Assembly: GCF_000959445.1 (NCBI RefSeq)
Contig: NZ_CP009630.1
Coordinates: 62,001 to 126,000, forward strand
Reading direction: 5' to 3'
Length of the DNA stretch: 64,000 nt
DNA from: Burkholderia vietnamiensis LMG 10929
Lineage (GTDB): Bacteria; Pseudomonadota; Gammaproteobacteria; Burkholderiales; Burkholderiaceae
Positions 53,195-63,328 of the stretch are shown here, one piece after another. The notes under the pieces were generated by a model. It did not search any database, was not told where the DNA came from, and was given only the letters and a program-made list of their open reading frames with translations. The position numbers and the translations under genes are program-made. Position 1 is the stretch's first letter, and each line of letters opens with the position of its first letter.

Positions 53195-54670
53195 TTACGC
53201 CTCTTCGGACCACGACATGTTGTCGCGCGCGAGCAGCGCCGACGACGCGGCCGGCCCGAACGTGCCGGCCGTATAGAGGCGCGGGCGGTCGCCGAGCTGC
53301 TTCCAGCCGTCGAGGATGGGCTCGACCCACGACCACGCGGCTTCGAGCTCGTCGCGGCGCATGAAGTGCGTGAGGCGGCCGCGGATCACGTCGATCAGCA
53401 GCCGCTCGTATGCTTCCGCGCGCCGTTCCGGAATCGCCTGTTGCAGGTCGAGGTTCAGGCTCACGGGCACCATCTTCATCCCGCTGCCCGGTTCCTTCGC
53501 GAGCATCTGCAGCTGGATCGATTCCTCCGGCTGCAGCTGGATCACGAGGCGGTTGCTGTAATGGCGCGGGCCGCTCGGGATGATCGAGAACGGCATGTCC
53601 GCGAATTCGATCACGATCTCCGACTGGCGGCGCTGCAGCCGCTTGCCGGTGCGCAGGAAGAACGGCACGTTCGCCCAGCGCCAGTTGTTGACGTACGCGC
53701 GCAGCGCCACGAACGTCTCGGCGTGGCTGTCGGCCGGCACGTTGTCTTCCTCGAGATAGCCCTTGACCGGCTGGCCGTCGACGGCGCCGGCCGTGTACTG
53801 GCCGCGCACCGTGTCGCGCGCGACGTCCGACAGCGCCATCGGCCGCAGTGAGCGCAGCACCTTGAGCTTCTCGTCGCGCACCGCGTCCGGGTCGAGCGAC
53901 ACGGGCGGCTCCATCGCGACGATGCACAGCAGCTGCAGCAGGTGGTTCTGCACCATGTCGCGCAGCGCGCCGGTGTGGTCGTAGAAGCCCGCGCGGCTGC
54001 CCACGCCGACCGTTTCCGCGACCGTGATCTGCACGCTGCGGATGCTCGGCGCCTGCCACAGCGGCCCGAAGATCGGATTGCCGAAGCGCAGCACCATCAG
54101 GTTCTGCACCGTCTCCTTGCCGAGGTAATGGTCGATCCGGTAGATCTGCGATTCCGCGAAATGCTTGCCGACCGCATCGTTGATCGCCTGCGCCGATGCG
54201 AGGTCGTGGCCGAGCGGCTTTTCGAGGACGACGCGCGAGCGCGCATCGACCAGATGCGCGGCCGACAGGTTGTCGCAGATCGTCGTGAACAGCTCCGGCG
54301 ACGTCGACAGGTAGAACACGCGGATCGCGTCGCTACGCGCCGCTTCGCCGAGCCGCGCGTAGTCCTGCGGCGCGTTCACGTCGATCAGCACGTACTTGAA
54401 GAGGTCCAGGAAACGCGCCCAGGCATCGGCGTCGAACGCCTTCGCGTCGATGAACGGGCGCGACTGCTCGTCCATGAACTGGCGGTAGCCGTCGATGCCC
54501 CAGTCGCGGCGGCCGACCGCGATGATGCGCGTGTCCGGCGGCAGGTTGCAGTGCAGATGCGCCATGTAGAGCGCGGGCAGCAGTTTGCGGGCGGCCAGGT
54601 CGCCGCCGCCGCCGAAGATGATCATGTCGACGGGCTGCTCGGCTTCGGTCTGGTTGGGCTTGTTCGTCAT
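53195..54670 (-). CDS. zwf: Glucose-6-phosphate 1-dehydrogenase
   Basis: A 491-residue enzyme converting glucose-6-phosphate to 6-phosphogluconolactone with NADP/NAD. The cofactor fingerprint is FGGGGDLAARK (GxxGDLA, 19-29). The active-site motif is RIDHYLGKE (178-186), with substrate lysine K186-type positions as in other G6PDs. EKPLGHDLASA (150-160) is also conserved. Single gene; GGAGG-like bases lie before ATG 54670. Divergent from a TetR gene starting at 54875. Confidence 0.97.
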   Translation of the reverse strand: MTNKPNQTEAEQPVDMIIFGGGGDLAARKLLPALYMAHLHCNLPPDTRIIAVGRRDWGIDGYRQFMDEQSRPFIDAKAFDADAWARFLDLFKYVLIDVNAPQDYARLGEAARSDAIRVFYLSTSPELFTTICDNLSAAHLVDARSRVVLEKPLGHDLASAQAINDAVGKHFAESQIYRIDHYLGKETVQNLMVLRFGNPIFGPLWQAPSIRSVQITVAETVGVGSRAGFYDHTGALRDMVQNHLLQLLCIVAMEPPVSLDPDAVRDEKLKVLRSLRPMALSDVARDTVRGQYTAGAVDGQPVKGYLEEDNVPADSHAETFVALRAYVNNWRWANVPFFLRTGKRLQRRQSEIVIEFADMPFSIIPSGPRHYSNRLVIQLQPEESIQLQMLAKEPGSGMKMVPVSLNLDLQQAIPERRAEAYERLLIDVIRGRLTHFMRRDELEAAWSWVEPILDGWKQLGDRPRLYTAGTFGPAASSALLARDNMSWSEEA

Positions 54671-54840
54671 GGAGGATTCGCGGTCTGAAACGGGTGAGCG
54701 TTGGAACGGACATCGAAGCACCGGCGCCGGTGGGTTGGCACGCCGATACGTGGAAACGCTAATAGTGCACGTTTTTGCTGCGGGATGTCTGCAGTGGGCG
54801 CGCTTGTAACAGCGCTTGCGTTTCATTCGTCGTCTTGATT

Positions 54841-54861
54841 ATGATTGAGCGCTCACTCATT
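54841..54861. promoter_or_regulatory. TetR operator before the TetR gene
   Basis: Reading the minus strand, AATGAGTGA-N4-TCAATCAT; the inner TGAGCGCTCA is a perfect palindrome. The same half-site arrangement recurs at 55607-55628 before the SDR gene, so it is a likely autoregulatory site. It lies between the zwf start (54670) and the TetR start (54875). Confidence 0.68.
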
Positions 54862-54874
54862 AAAGGATCCGAAC

Positions 54875-55453
54875 GTGGCCCGTCCCCGCAGTCCCGACAA
54901 ACAGGAGGCCATCCTTGCCGCCGCGGCGCGCGCGCTCTCGGAGGACGGCGCGAGTGCGACGACGGCGCGCATCGCCCGGCTCGCCGGCGTCGCGGAAGGC
55001 ACGGTGTTCACCTATTTCGACAGCAAGGATGCATTGCTGAACGCGCTGTATCTCGACCTGAAGGCCGGCATGCGCGACGCGATGATGACCGGCTTTCCGG
55101 AGCAGGCATCGGCCGAGCAGGCGATGCGCCATGCCTGGAACGGCTATGTGTCGTGGGGCGTCGCGAACCCGGACGGGCGGCGCGCGCTGCAGCAGTTGAT
55201 CGTGAGCGGGCGTATCGACGACGCTCATCGTGCGGCAGGCGCCGAAGGCTTCGGCGCGGTGCATGCGCTGTTGCACGAGCACGCCGCCGCGTCGGGTGAC
55301 TTGCAGGCCGAGCATGCGCATGCGTTTCGCGCGTCGTTGTTTACGGCCATCGCCGAGACGGCGATGGAGTCGATCGCGCGCGAGCCGGCCGCGGCCGATG
55401 CGTACCGGGAGGCCGGGTTTCGCGCGCTCTGGGCGGTATTGCACGCGGTGTGA
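54875..55453 (+). CDS. TetR-family transcriptional regulator
   Basis: A 192-residue regulator. The start is best placed at GTG 54875, with AAAGGAT six bases before; upstream TTG 54845 would lie inside the operator. The helix-turn-helix is at about 12-57 (AILAAAARALSEDGASATTARIARLAGVAEGTVFTYFDSKDALLNAL). The C-terminal domain is AcrR-like. It lies 208 bp before the SDR gene, which carries the same operator. Effector unknown. Confidence 0.9.
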   Translation: MARPRSPDKQEAILAAAARALSEDGASATTARIARLAGVAEGTVFTYFDSKDALLNALYLDLKAGMRDAMMTGFPEQASAEQAMRHAWNGYVSWGVANPDGRRALQQLIVSGRIDDAHRAAGAEGFGAVHALLHEHAAASGDLQAEHAHAFRASLFTAIAETAMESIAREPAAADAYREAGFRALWAVLHAV

Positions 55454-55606
55454 GCGGTCGCGCGGCGCGCCGGATCGGCGTGCGCAACGTGCGGGTGAAG
55501 CAATACGGCGCGGCCGGTTCGGTTCGGACCGGACGCCGCCGCAGGGACGAACACGGGCTCAAGCAGCGTGACACAGGATGCAAGCGCCCGATGTAGCGTC
55601 GATATT

Positions 55607-55628
55607 AATGAGTGAGTAATCATTCATT
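55607..55628 (+). promoter_or_regulatory. TetR operator before the SDR gene
   Basis: AATGAGTGA-N4-TCATTCAT, differing at one base in the right half from the site at 54841-54861. It ends 33 bp before the SDR start, a position suited to repression. Confidence 0.68.
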
Positions 55629-55660
55629 GTGAGCGGTTCAACGTTGGACGGGAGTCGAAT

Positions 55661-56536
55661 ATGTCGAAGGTCTGGATTGTGACGGGGGCCGCGCGCGGCC
55701 TGGGGCGCTCGATCGCGGGCGCGGTGCTGGCGGCGGGCGATCGATTGGTGGCCGGGGCGCGCGATCCCGCGCGGCTTGCCGATTTGGCGGAACGTTACGG
55801 CGACCGCTTGCGAACGGTCGAGCTCGACGTGACGGACGAAGCCGCGGCCGCGCATGCGGCCGCTGTCGCGCGCGACGCGTTCGGTCGTATCGACGTGCTG
55901 GTGAACAACGCGGGCTACGGCCATACGGCGCCGTTCGAGCAGATGAGCGCCGAGCGGTTCCGCGACCAGATCGACACGAACCTGTTCGGCGTGATCAACC
56001 TCACGCGCGCGGTGCTGCCGACGATGCGCGCGCAGCGCTCGGGCCACATTTTCCAGGTGTCGTCGGTGGGCGGGCGGACGGCCACGCCGGGCCTCTCGGC
56101 GTATCAGGCCGCCAAGTGGGCGGTCGGCGGGTTCAGCGATGTGCTCGCGAAGGAAGTTGCGCCGTTCGGCGTGCGCGTGTGCACGCTGGAGCCGGGCGGG
56201 ATGCGAACCGAGTGGGCCGCGCAGGCGAAGCGCGAAGTCGACGCGCTGCTGCCCGACTATCAGCCGTCGGTCGGGAAAATGCTGGACATGCTGGGCTCGT
56301 ATGGCGGCCGCGAAGTCGGCGACCCGGCCCGGATCGCGGCGCTGATCGTCGAGTTGTCGCGCCGCGACGACGTGCCGTTGCGCCTGCTGCTCGGCGCCGA
56401 CGCGCTGTTCGTCTGCGAGCAGGCCGAAACGCAGCGCGCACAGGAGGCGGCGCGGTGGCGCGATACGACGTTGTCGACGATGTTCCCCGACGCGAAGCTG
56501 CCAGAGGGGCTGCACACGTTGAAGCAGGTCGGGTAG
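55661..56536 (+). CDS. SDR-family oxidoreductase
   Basis: A 291-residue short-chain dehydrogenase with all motifs: TGAARGLG (8-15, cofactor), NNAGYG (around 87-92), S in QVSSVGG, and Y-x-x-x-K in AYQAAKWAVGG. GGAG precedes ATG 55661. The extended C-terminal part after 210 is typical of the ketoreductase-like SDRs acting on bulky substrates. Controlled, by shared operator, by the upstream TetR gene. Substrate unknown. Confidence 0.93.
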   Translation: MSKVWIVTGAARGLGRSIAGAVLAAGDRLVAGARDPARLADLAERYGDRLRTVELDVTDEAAAAHAAAVARDAFGRIDVLVNNAGYGHTAPFEQMSAERFRDQIDTNLFGVINLTRAVLPTMRAQRSGHIFQVSSVGGRTATPGLSAYQAAKWAVGGFSDVLAKEVAPFGVRVCTLEPGGMRTEWAAQAKREVDALLPDYQPSVGKMLDMLGSYGGREVGDPARIAALIVELSRRDDVPLRLLLGADALFVCEQAETQRAQEAARWRDTTLSTMFPDAKLPEGLHTLKQVG

Positions 56537-56650
56537 GCGGGCAAGCGCGGGTTTCGGCCGCGCGTTCTGCGGCTGCGCCGCTGCCGGCCGGCGCATGCGG
56601 CGAACGGCGCGGCAGCACGAGGCAGGCTGCGCCCGCGACGGCCCGCGCCG

Positions 56651-57229
56651 TCAACGCCCGAGCGCGTAGAACTGCGCGTTCGGGCGCATGTTGGTCACGT
56701 TCGCGAGGCGGTTCGACATGCCGAAGAACGCGGCGATCGCCGCGATGTCCCACGCGTCGTCGTCGCTGAAGCCGTGCGACTTCAGCGTGTCGAAGTCCGC
56801 TTCGCCCACTTCATGCGCGGCCTGCGAAACCTTCATCGCGAAGTCGAGCATCGCCTTCTGCCGCGCGGTGATGTCGGCCTTGCGGTAGTTCGTCGCGACC
56901 TGATCGGCGATCAGCGGATCCTTCGCGCGGATGCGCAGGATCGCGCCGTGCGCGATCACGCAATACTGGCACTGGTTCGCGCTGCTGGTCGCGACGACGA
57001 TCATCTCCCGTTCGGCCTTGCTGAGATTGCCGGGCTTGTCCATCAGTGCGTCGTGGTACGCGAAGAACGCGCGAAATTCGTCCGGGCGATGCGCGAGCGT
57101 GACGAACACGTTCGGGATGAAGCCCGACTTCTCCTGAACGGCGGCGATGCGTGCGCGAATGTCGTCGGGCAGATCGTCGAGCGCGGGCACGGGGAAGCGG
57201 CTGATGGGCGCGTGGTCGGCAGCGGTCAT
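56651..57229 (-). CDS. Peroxidase-related (AhpD-like / carboxymuconolactone decarboxylase fold) protein
   Basis: A 192-residue AhpD-fold protein. The redox motif is C87-x2-C90-x3-H94 (NQCQYCVIAHG), with LSKAEREMIVVATS before it. This matches the uncharacterised peroxidase-related enzyme group. It may reduce hydroperoxides via a thiol relay; no partner AhpC gene is adjacent. ATG 57229 is preceded by AAGGAGA. Single gene, divergent from the M20 gene. Confidence 0.92.
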   Translation of the reverse strand: MTAADHAPISRFPVPALDDLPDDIRARIAAVQEKSGFIPNVFVTLAHRPDEFRAFFAYHDALMDKPGNLSKAEREMIVVATSSANQCQYCVIAHGAILRIRAKDPLIADQVATNYRKADITARQKAMLDFAMKVSQAAHEVGEADFDTLKSHGFSDDDAWDIAAIAAFFGMSNRLANVTNMRPNAQFYALGR

Positions 57230-57492
57230 GGGGTCTCCTTGATAGTGGCGCGGTCGGGCGCGCTGCGCGTGCCGCCGGCCGGAACGTGAACGATAAACCG
57301 TTCGGCCGCGGCGTCAACGGCGTGCACGTGTCGGCCGTCGAGAGTCGTGTTTACCCTGATTAATAAACTTTATCGGGGTGAAAAATTCCGCATCTTATTG
57401 AACCGATATCGGCTCGTTATAGTGGCTCGCTTTCCCGCATGCCGCTCGCCGCGTGCGGGCTGACACGCAGACGCTCAGCAGGAGCCCGCTTG

Positions 57493-58683
57493 ATGACCAC
57501 CGATGTCCGCTTCACCGAAATCGACGACCTGATGCCCGCAGCCGCCGCGCTGCGCGAGATCCGCCATCACATCCACCATCATCCCGAGCTTGCTTACGAG
57601 GAGCACGAGACGGCCGCGCTGGTCGCGCACAAGCTCGAGCAGTGGGGCTGGCAAGTGACGCGCGGCGTCGGCGGGACGGGTGTGGTCGGCACGCTGCGCG
57701 TCGGCGACGGCGCGCGCAGCATCGGCATCCGCGCGGACATGGACGCGCTGCCGATCGTCGAGGCCACCGGCCTGCCGTATGCGAGCGGCACGCACGGCAA
57801 GATGCACGCATGCGGCCATGACGGCCACACGACGATGCTGCTCGGCGCCGCGCAGCAGCTCGCGAAGACGCGCAACTTCCGCGGCACGGTGCATCTGTAT
57901 TTCCAGCCGGCGGAGGAGCACGGCGTCGACAGCGGCGCGAAGAAGATGATCGACGACGGCCTGTTCGAGCGCTTTCCGTGCGATGCGGTGTTCGGCATGC
58001 ACAACCATCCGGGCGCGGCGCCCGGCGTGTTCCTCACGCGGCGCGGCCCGTTCATGTCGGCCGGCGACAAGGCGATCATCAAGATCGAGGGCGTCGGCGG
58101 CCATGCGGCGCGCCCGCATCTGACGGTCGACCCGGTGGTGGTCGCGGCGAGCATCGTGATGGCGCTGCAGACGATCGTCGCGCGCAACGTCGATCCGTCG
58201 CAGCCGGCGGTCGTCACGGTCGGCTCGATGCACGCGGGCACCGCCAACAACGTGATTCCGAGCGGCGCGCGGCTCGAGCTCAGCGTGCGTTCGTTTAGCC
58301 CCGACGTGCGCGCGCTGCTCAAGCGCCGCATCGTCGAGCTGGCCGAGACGCAGGCGGCGAGCTACGGCGCGACGGCCGACGTCGAGTACATCGAAGGCTA
58401 TCCGGTCGTCGTCAATACGGACGCCGAAACGGACTTCGCGGCGCAGGTCGCGCGCGAGCTGGTCGGCGACGCGCACGTCGTCGAGCAGGCCGACCTGCTG
58501 ATGGGCAGCGAGGACTTCGCGTTCATGCTGCAGCAGCGGCCGGGCTCGTTCGTGCGGCTCGGCAACGGCGAAGGCGAAGACGGCTGCATGGTGCACAACC
58601 CGAAGTACGACTTCAACGATCGCAACCTGCCGATCGGCGCGGCCTTCTGGACGCGCCTCGTCGAGCGTTACCTCGCGCAGTGA
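57493..58683 (+). CDS. M20-family amidohydrolase (hippurate/aminoacylase type)
   Basis: A 396-residue metallo-amidohydrolase. Metal-binding and catalytic positions visible: IRADMDALP (D82-D84), MHACGHDGH (C107, H109, the M20D Cys-Gly-His), and PAEEHGVDSG (E141/E142 dyad). The middle dimerisation domain is about 185-300, and the C-terminal GSEDFAFM is conserved. It cleaves N-acyl amino acids such as hippurate or acyl-amino acids. It precedes an MHS transporter by 55 bp, so the pair likely imports and hydrolyses such a compound. CAGGAG lies at ten bases. Confidence 0.93.
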   Translation: MTTDVRFTEIDDLMPAAAALREIRHHIHHHPELAYEEHETAALVAHKLEQWGWQVTRGVGGTGVVGTLRVGDGARSIGIRADMDALPIVEATGLPYASGTHGKMHACGHDGHTTMLLGAAQQLAKTRNFRGTVHLYFQPAEEHGVDSGAKKMIDDGLFERFPCDAVFGMHNHPGAAPGVFLTRRGPFMSAGDKAIIKIEGVGGHAARPHLTVDPVVVAASIVMALQTIVARNVDPSQPAVVTVGSMHAGTANNVIPSGARLELSVRSFSPDVRALLKRRIVELAETQAASYGATADVEYIEGYPVVVNTDAETDFAAQVARELVGDAHVVEQADLLMGSEDFAFMLQQRPGSFVRLGNGEGEDGCMVHNPKYDFNDRNLPIGAAFWTRLVERYLAQ

Positions 58684-58738
58684 TCCCGGCCGCGGTGGCC
58701 GCGCGGCGCTTTCGGCCGCATTGTCAGGAGATTGAACG

Positions 58739-60070
58739 ATGCAGAAAGATCCTCTCGCGCTGCACGCCGGAGCGGCCGGCGCCGCCGCGGTCCACACGCA
58801 CGATGCACCGGCCGTCACGCAGCGCGGCGCGATCGCGGCGGCGGTGATCGGCAACTGGCTCGAATTCTTCGACTTCACCGTGTACGGCTTCTTCGCGGTG
58901 CTGATCGGCAGGCTGTTCTTCCCGTCGAGCGATCCGACCACGTCGCTGCTGCTGTCGGTCGCGACGTTTGCCGCCGGCTTCTTCACGCGGCCGCTGGGCA
59001 GCGTCGTGCTCGGCGTCTATGCGGACCGCAAGGGCCGCAAGGCCGCACTGAACCTGACGATCATGCTGATGGCGCTCGGCACCGGCCTGATCGCGATCGC
59101 GCCCACCTACGCGCAGGCCGGCGTCGCCGCGCCGCTGCTGATCGTCGTCGCGCGGCTGATGCAGGGCTTCTCGCAGGGCGGCGAGTTCGGCGCGGCGACG
59201 TCGACGCTGATCGAGCACGGCGGCACGTCGCGCCGCGCGTTTCGCGCCAGCTGGCAGCTCGCGACGCAAGGCGGCGCGGCGCTGATGGGCTCGGGCTTCG
59301 CGGCGCTGCTGTCGAACACGCTGACGAAGGACGCGCTCGAAGGCTGGGGCTGGCGTCTGCCGTTCTTCGCCGGCTTGCTGATCGCGCCGGTGGGGATGTA
59401 CCTGCGCCGCCGCCTCGCCGACGACGCGCCGGGCGACCACCACCACGCGATCGAGCGCGGCGTGCTGCGCGAGCTGTTCTCGAAGCACGCGCGCACGGTG
59501 CTGCTGCTGATGCTGACGGTGATGGGCGGCACGGTGTCGACCTACATCCTGACCTTCTACATGCCGACCTATGCGATCCATACGCTCGGCGTGCCGATGA
59601 AGCTGTCGATGTTCGTCGGCGTCGCGTCGGGCTGCGTGATGCTCGTCACGTGCCCGCTGTTCGGTTGGCTGTCGGACCGCCTCGGCAGCCGGCGCATGCC
59701 GATCTTCGTCGGGCGCGGCGTGCTGGTGCTGCAGCTGTTCCCCGCGTTCTGGCTGATGAACCACCATCCGACGCTGTCGGTGATCCTGCCGCTGACCGCG
59801 CTGATGCTGCTGTTCTATTCGCTGGGCTCGGCATCGGAAATGGCGCTGATGTGCGAATCGCTGCCGCGCCATGTGCGTGCGACCGGCATTTCGATCGCGT
59901 ATGCGATGGCGGTGACGATTTTCGGCGGCACCGCGCAACTGGTCGCGACCTGGCTCGTGAAGACGACCGGCAGCAAGCTCGCGCCGGCCGGCTATGTGGC
60001 CGCTTGTGTGGTGCTGTCGCTGATCGCGGTCGCGATGCTGCGCGAAACCGCGCGCGAGTCGATGGACTGA
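58739..60070 (+). CDS. MHS-family MFS transporter (metabolite:H+ symporter)
   Basis: A 443-residue transporter with an N-terminal GNWLEFFDFTVYGFFAVLIGRLFFPSSDPTTS signature of the metabolite:H+ symporter group (KgtP/ProP/CitA-like). Motif A is GVYADRKGRKAAL; 12 helices. The C-terminal half has the typical GLGSASEMAL-like helix. Downstream of the M20 amidohydrolase on the same strand; together they may handle an N-acyl amino acid or organic acid. Confidence 0.92.
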   Translation: MQKDPLALHAGAAGAAAVHTHDAPAVTQRGAIAAAVIGNWLEFFDFTVYGFFAVLIGRLFFPSSDPTTSLLLSVATFAAGFFTRPLGSVVLGVYADRKGRKAALNLTIMLMALGTGLIAIAPTYAQAGVAAPLLIVVARLMQGFSQGGEFGAATSTLIEHGGTSRRAFRASWQLATQGGAALMGSGFAALLSNTLTKDALEGWGWRLPFFAGLLIAPVGMYLRRRLADDAPGDHHHAIERGVLRELFSKHARTVLLLMLTVMGGTVSTYILTFYMPTYAIHTLGVPMKLSMFVGVASGCVMLVTCPLFGWLSDRLGSRRMPIFVGRGVLVLQLFPAFWLMNHHPTLSVILPLTALMLLFYSLGSASEMALMCESLPRHVRATGISIAYAMAVTIFGGTAQLVATWLVKTTGSKLAPAGYVAACVVLSLIAVAMLRETARESMD

Positions 60071-60075
60071 GGCGG

Positions 60076-60098
60076 CGCGCGGCCGCTCGGGCCGCGCG
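60076..60098. terminator. Hairpin between convergent MHS and IclR genes
   Basis: Perfect 9-bp stem CGCGCGGCC / GGCCGCGCG (60076-60084, 60090-60098), loop GCTCG, six bases after the transporter stop. No T-run; probably a bidirectional terminator. Confidence 0.5.
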
Positions 60099-60166
60099 AT
60101 GTCGCGCCATGTCGTGCGATGGTCTTCGGTTCGGACGGCATCGCGCGTGAGGTGCGCGCATTGCGT

Positions 60167-60955
60167 CTAACCGCGCCTCGCGACGAGTTCCGACACCGTC
60201 TGCGCCGCCTGCTGCAGCGGCCCCAGAAACTCCTTCACCATCTGCTTCGCGGTATGCCGCTGCGCGTTGCCGCTGATGTTCATCGCGGCGATCACCTGCC
60301 CGCGGCGGTTGCGGATCGGCGCGGAAATCGACATCAGCCCGACCTCGAGCTCCTGGTCGACCACGGCCCAGCCCTGCTGGCGCACCTGCGCGATCGCGGC
60401 CTTCAGCTCGCCGAGGTCGGTGAGCGTGCGCGGCGTGTGCGCGCGAATGTTGCTCTGCGCGAGCGTGTCGTCGAGCGTCGCATCGTCGAGCGCGGACAAC
60501 AGCACGCGGCCCATCGACGTGCAGTACGCGGGCAGGCGGCTGCCGATCGACAGGTTGATGGTCATGATCTTGTGGGTCGGCACGCGCAGCACGTAGACGA
60601 TCTCGGTGCGATCGAGCACCGCTGCCGAGCAGCTCTCGTGGATCTGTGCGGACAACTGCTCCATCACCGGATCGGCGAGATTCCAGAACGGCATCGACGT
60701 CAGGTACGCGAAGCCTAGCTCGAGGATCTTCGGCGTGAGCCGGAACAGCCGGCCGTCGGCCTCGACGTAACCGAGCGTCTGCAGCGTCAGCAGGATGCGG
60801 CGCGCGCCCGCGCGCGTGAGCCCGGCGGCCGCCGCGACCTCGGTGAGCGTCTGCTCGGGGCGCTGCGCATCGAAGGCGCGGATCACCGCGAGGCCGCGCG
60901 CAAACGACTGCACATAGGAGTCGCCGGGTTTCGTCTGGATGTCTTCGGTGGTCAT
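60167..60955 (-). CDS. IclR-family regulator, PcaR/PobR-like
   Basis: A 262-residue regulator. N-terminal winged helix (FARGLAVIRAFDAQRPEQTLTEVAAAAGLTRAGARRILLTLQTLGYV) and C-terminal effector domain (EIVYVLRVPTHKIMTINLSIGSRLPAYCTSMGRVLL) belong to the PcaR/PobR subgroup that senses beta-ketoadipate or related aromatics breakdown intermediates. It is divergent from pcaF, which supports regulation of that gene. ATG 60955 gives the natural start. Confidence 0.9.
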   Translation of the reverse strand: MTTEDIQTKPGDSYVQSFARGLAVIRAFDAQRPEQTLTEVAAAAGLTRAGARRILLTLQTLGYVEADGRLFRLTPKILELGFAYLTSMPFWNLADPVMEQLSAQIHESCSAAVLDRTEIVYVLRVPTHKIMTINLSIGSRLPAYCTSMGRVLLSALDDATLDDTLAQSNIRAHTPRTLTDLGELKAAIAQVRQQGWAVVDQELEVGLMSISAPIRNRRGQVIAAMNISGNAQRHTAKQMVKEFLGPLQQAAQTVSELVARRG

Positions 60956-61087
60956 GAACGGTCGGATTGTCGTGCAGCCGAGAAGATAGCGCATGGGGCC
61001 CGGCACGCCAACCGCACCGCGGCGCGCGCGCTTGACAGCGCATCCCCGCACTCCCTATGATGCGGAAATCGTTCGATACACGATCTT

Positions 61088-61106
61088 ATGTTCGTATAAA
61101 GAACAT
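61088..61106. promoter_or_regulatory. Inverted repeat in the IclR/pcaF intergenic region
   Basis: ATGTTC-N7-GAACAT, 77 bp before the pcaF start codon and 133 bp before the IclR start. Its symmetry and position fit an IclR-type operator; the AT-rich spacer may overlap the -10 region. Confidence 0.5.
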
Positions 61107-61182
61107 TTAAGCGCATCCCGGCGGGCAAGGCAAGGGGCGCGTTGCAGTTATTTCCCAGCGTTGCATGAGACCGGAGACACCG

Positions 61183-62385
<1,203 letters not shown>

Positions 62386-62434
62386 GCGCGCAATGCGGCG
62401 CGGCGCGGCCCGCCGCGCGCGTAGCCTTTCCTCG

Positions 62435-62475
62435 ACGATGTGGCCGGCACGACGCGCGCGTGCCGGCCACATCGT
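62435..62475. terminator. 17-bp perfect hairpin between pcaF and the DUF523 gene
   Basis: Stem arms at 62435-62451 and 62459-62475 are perfectly complementary over 17 bp with a seven-base loop. It lies 49 bp past the pcaF stop and its last base is the first base of the convergent gene's stop codon complement. No T-run, but the stem is strong enough to stop transcription from either side. Confidence 0.7.
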
Positions 62476-63002
62476 CATTCGGCCGGCGAATGCTGCGCGA
62501 TGCGCGCGGCGAGCGCGTCGATCTCGGTGTCCGCGAATACCTCGATGCCATGCTCGCGCAGCAAGGCCGCCGTCACGCCGGCGCCCGGATGCCGACGCCC
62601 CGCAAAATTCCCGTCATGAATGAAGCGGCTGCCGCACGACGGACTGCCGTCCGCGAGCAGCGCGAAGCGGCAATCGTGCGCGCGGGCCAGCGCGAGCGCG
62701 GCTTGTGCGCCGCAGACGAACTGCGCGGTCAGATCGGTCCCGTGCACGTCGACGATCCGTGCGGCGCCGGCGAGCACGCGCTGGCCCGATGCGCCGCTGG
62801 CGATCTCGGCGGGCGGCCGCGGCACGCCCAGCCCGCCGGCGAGCTCCGGGCAGACGAGCACCAGCCGCCCGTCGCGCTGCCAGCGCGCGAGCGCGTCATG
62901 CGCGCTGCGCTTCGCCGTCCCGTCGTAGCGGACGGGATGCCCGAGCAGGCACATGCTGACGAGGATCTTCGGCGTGGCCGCTTGTTGCTCCGTGTGCTGC
63001 AC
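62475..63002 (-). CDS. DUF523-family protein
   Basis: A 175-residue protein. Translation from GTG 63002 follows GGAG at six bases and gives VQHTEQQAATPKILVSMCLLGHPVRYDGTAKR, the DUF523 start (S-x-C-L-L-G-x-x-x-R-Y-D-G). ADGSPSCGSRFIHDGNFAG is the second conserved motif, with Cys. The two cysteine motifs suggest a small metal- or thiol-dependent enzyme. Function unknown. Convergent with pcaF. Confidence 0.88.
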   Translation of the reverse strand: MQHTEQQAATPKILVSMCLLGHPVRYDGTAKRSAHDALARWQRDGRLVLVCPELAGGLGVPRPPAEIASGASGQRVLAGAARIVDVHGTDLTAQFVCGAQAALALARAHDCRFALLADGSPSCGSRFIHDGNFAGRRHPGAGVTAALLREHGIEVFADTEIDALAARIAQHSPAE

Positions 63003-63328
63003 GGTCGTTCTCCAGGTTCGCGTCGAGCGCTGCGCGCACGTCCGCATCGTTTTGCGGTTTGCAACGGTCGATGGGATCGCTGCATTGACGGCGCTGCGTG
63101 CACACCGTTTAGGCATCGCCTCGGCGCCGGTTATTTCCAGATTGTTTGATTGAAATCATATTTAGCGTCGAATTCGATATTTTGTGTCGATCAGGCCTAA
63201 GGTTTTGCCGCTAGTTGCCGTCAGCAGGGGACGATACCGTCGTAAAGCGATCAACCGTTTTCCGGCTACTGAGCGCGATTCCGCGCCCGCGCGGGCCCCC
63301 AACCCGGACCCGCTCTTCGGAGCCCTCC
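63003..63328. other. 326-bp divergent promoter region before the PAS-sensor gene
   Basis: No gene is supported. It becomes AT-rich near 63140-63190 and contains the FNR-like box listed next. Confidence 0.5.
63146..63159. promoter_or_regulatory. FNR/ANR-like box (9 of 10 match)
   Basis: TTGATTGAAATCAT matches the FNR consensus TTGAT-N4-ATCAA except for the last base. It is 170 bp before the PAS-sensor start and 144 bp before the DUF523 start on the other strand. Confidence 0.55.

Noticed and set aside
57396..57422. TTGAAC / TATAGT promoter before the M20 gene
   Set aside because: The spacer is only about 14 bases, short of the usual 16-18.
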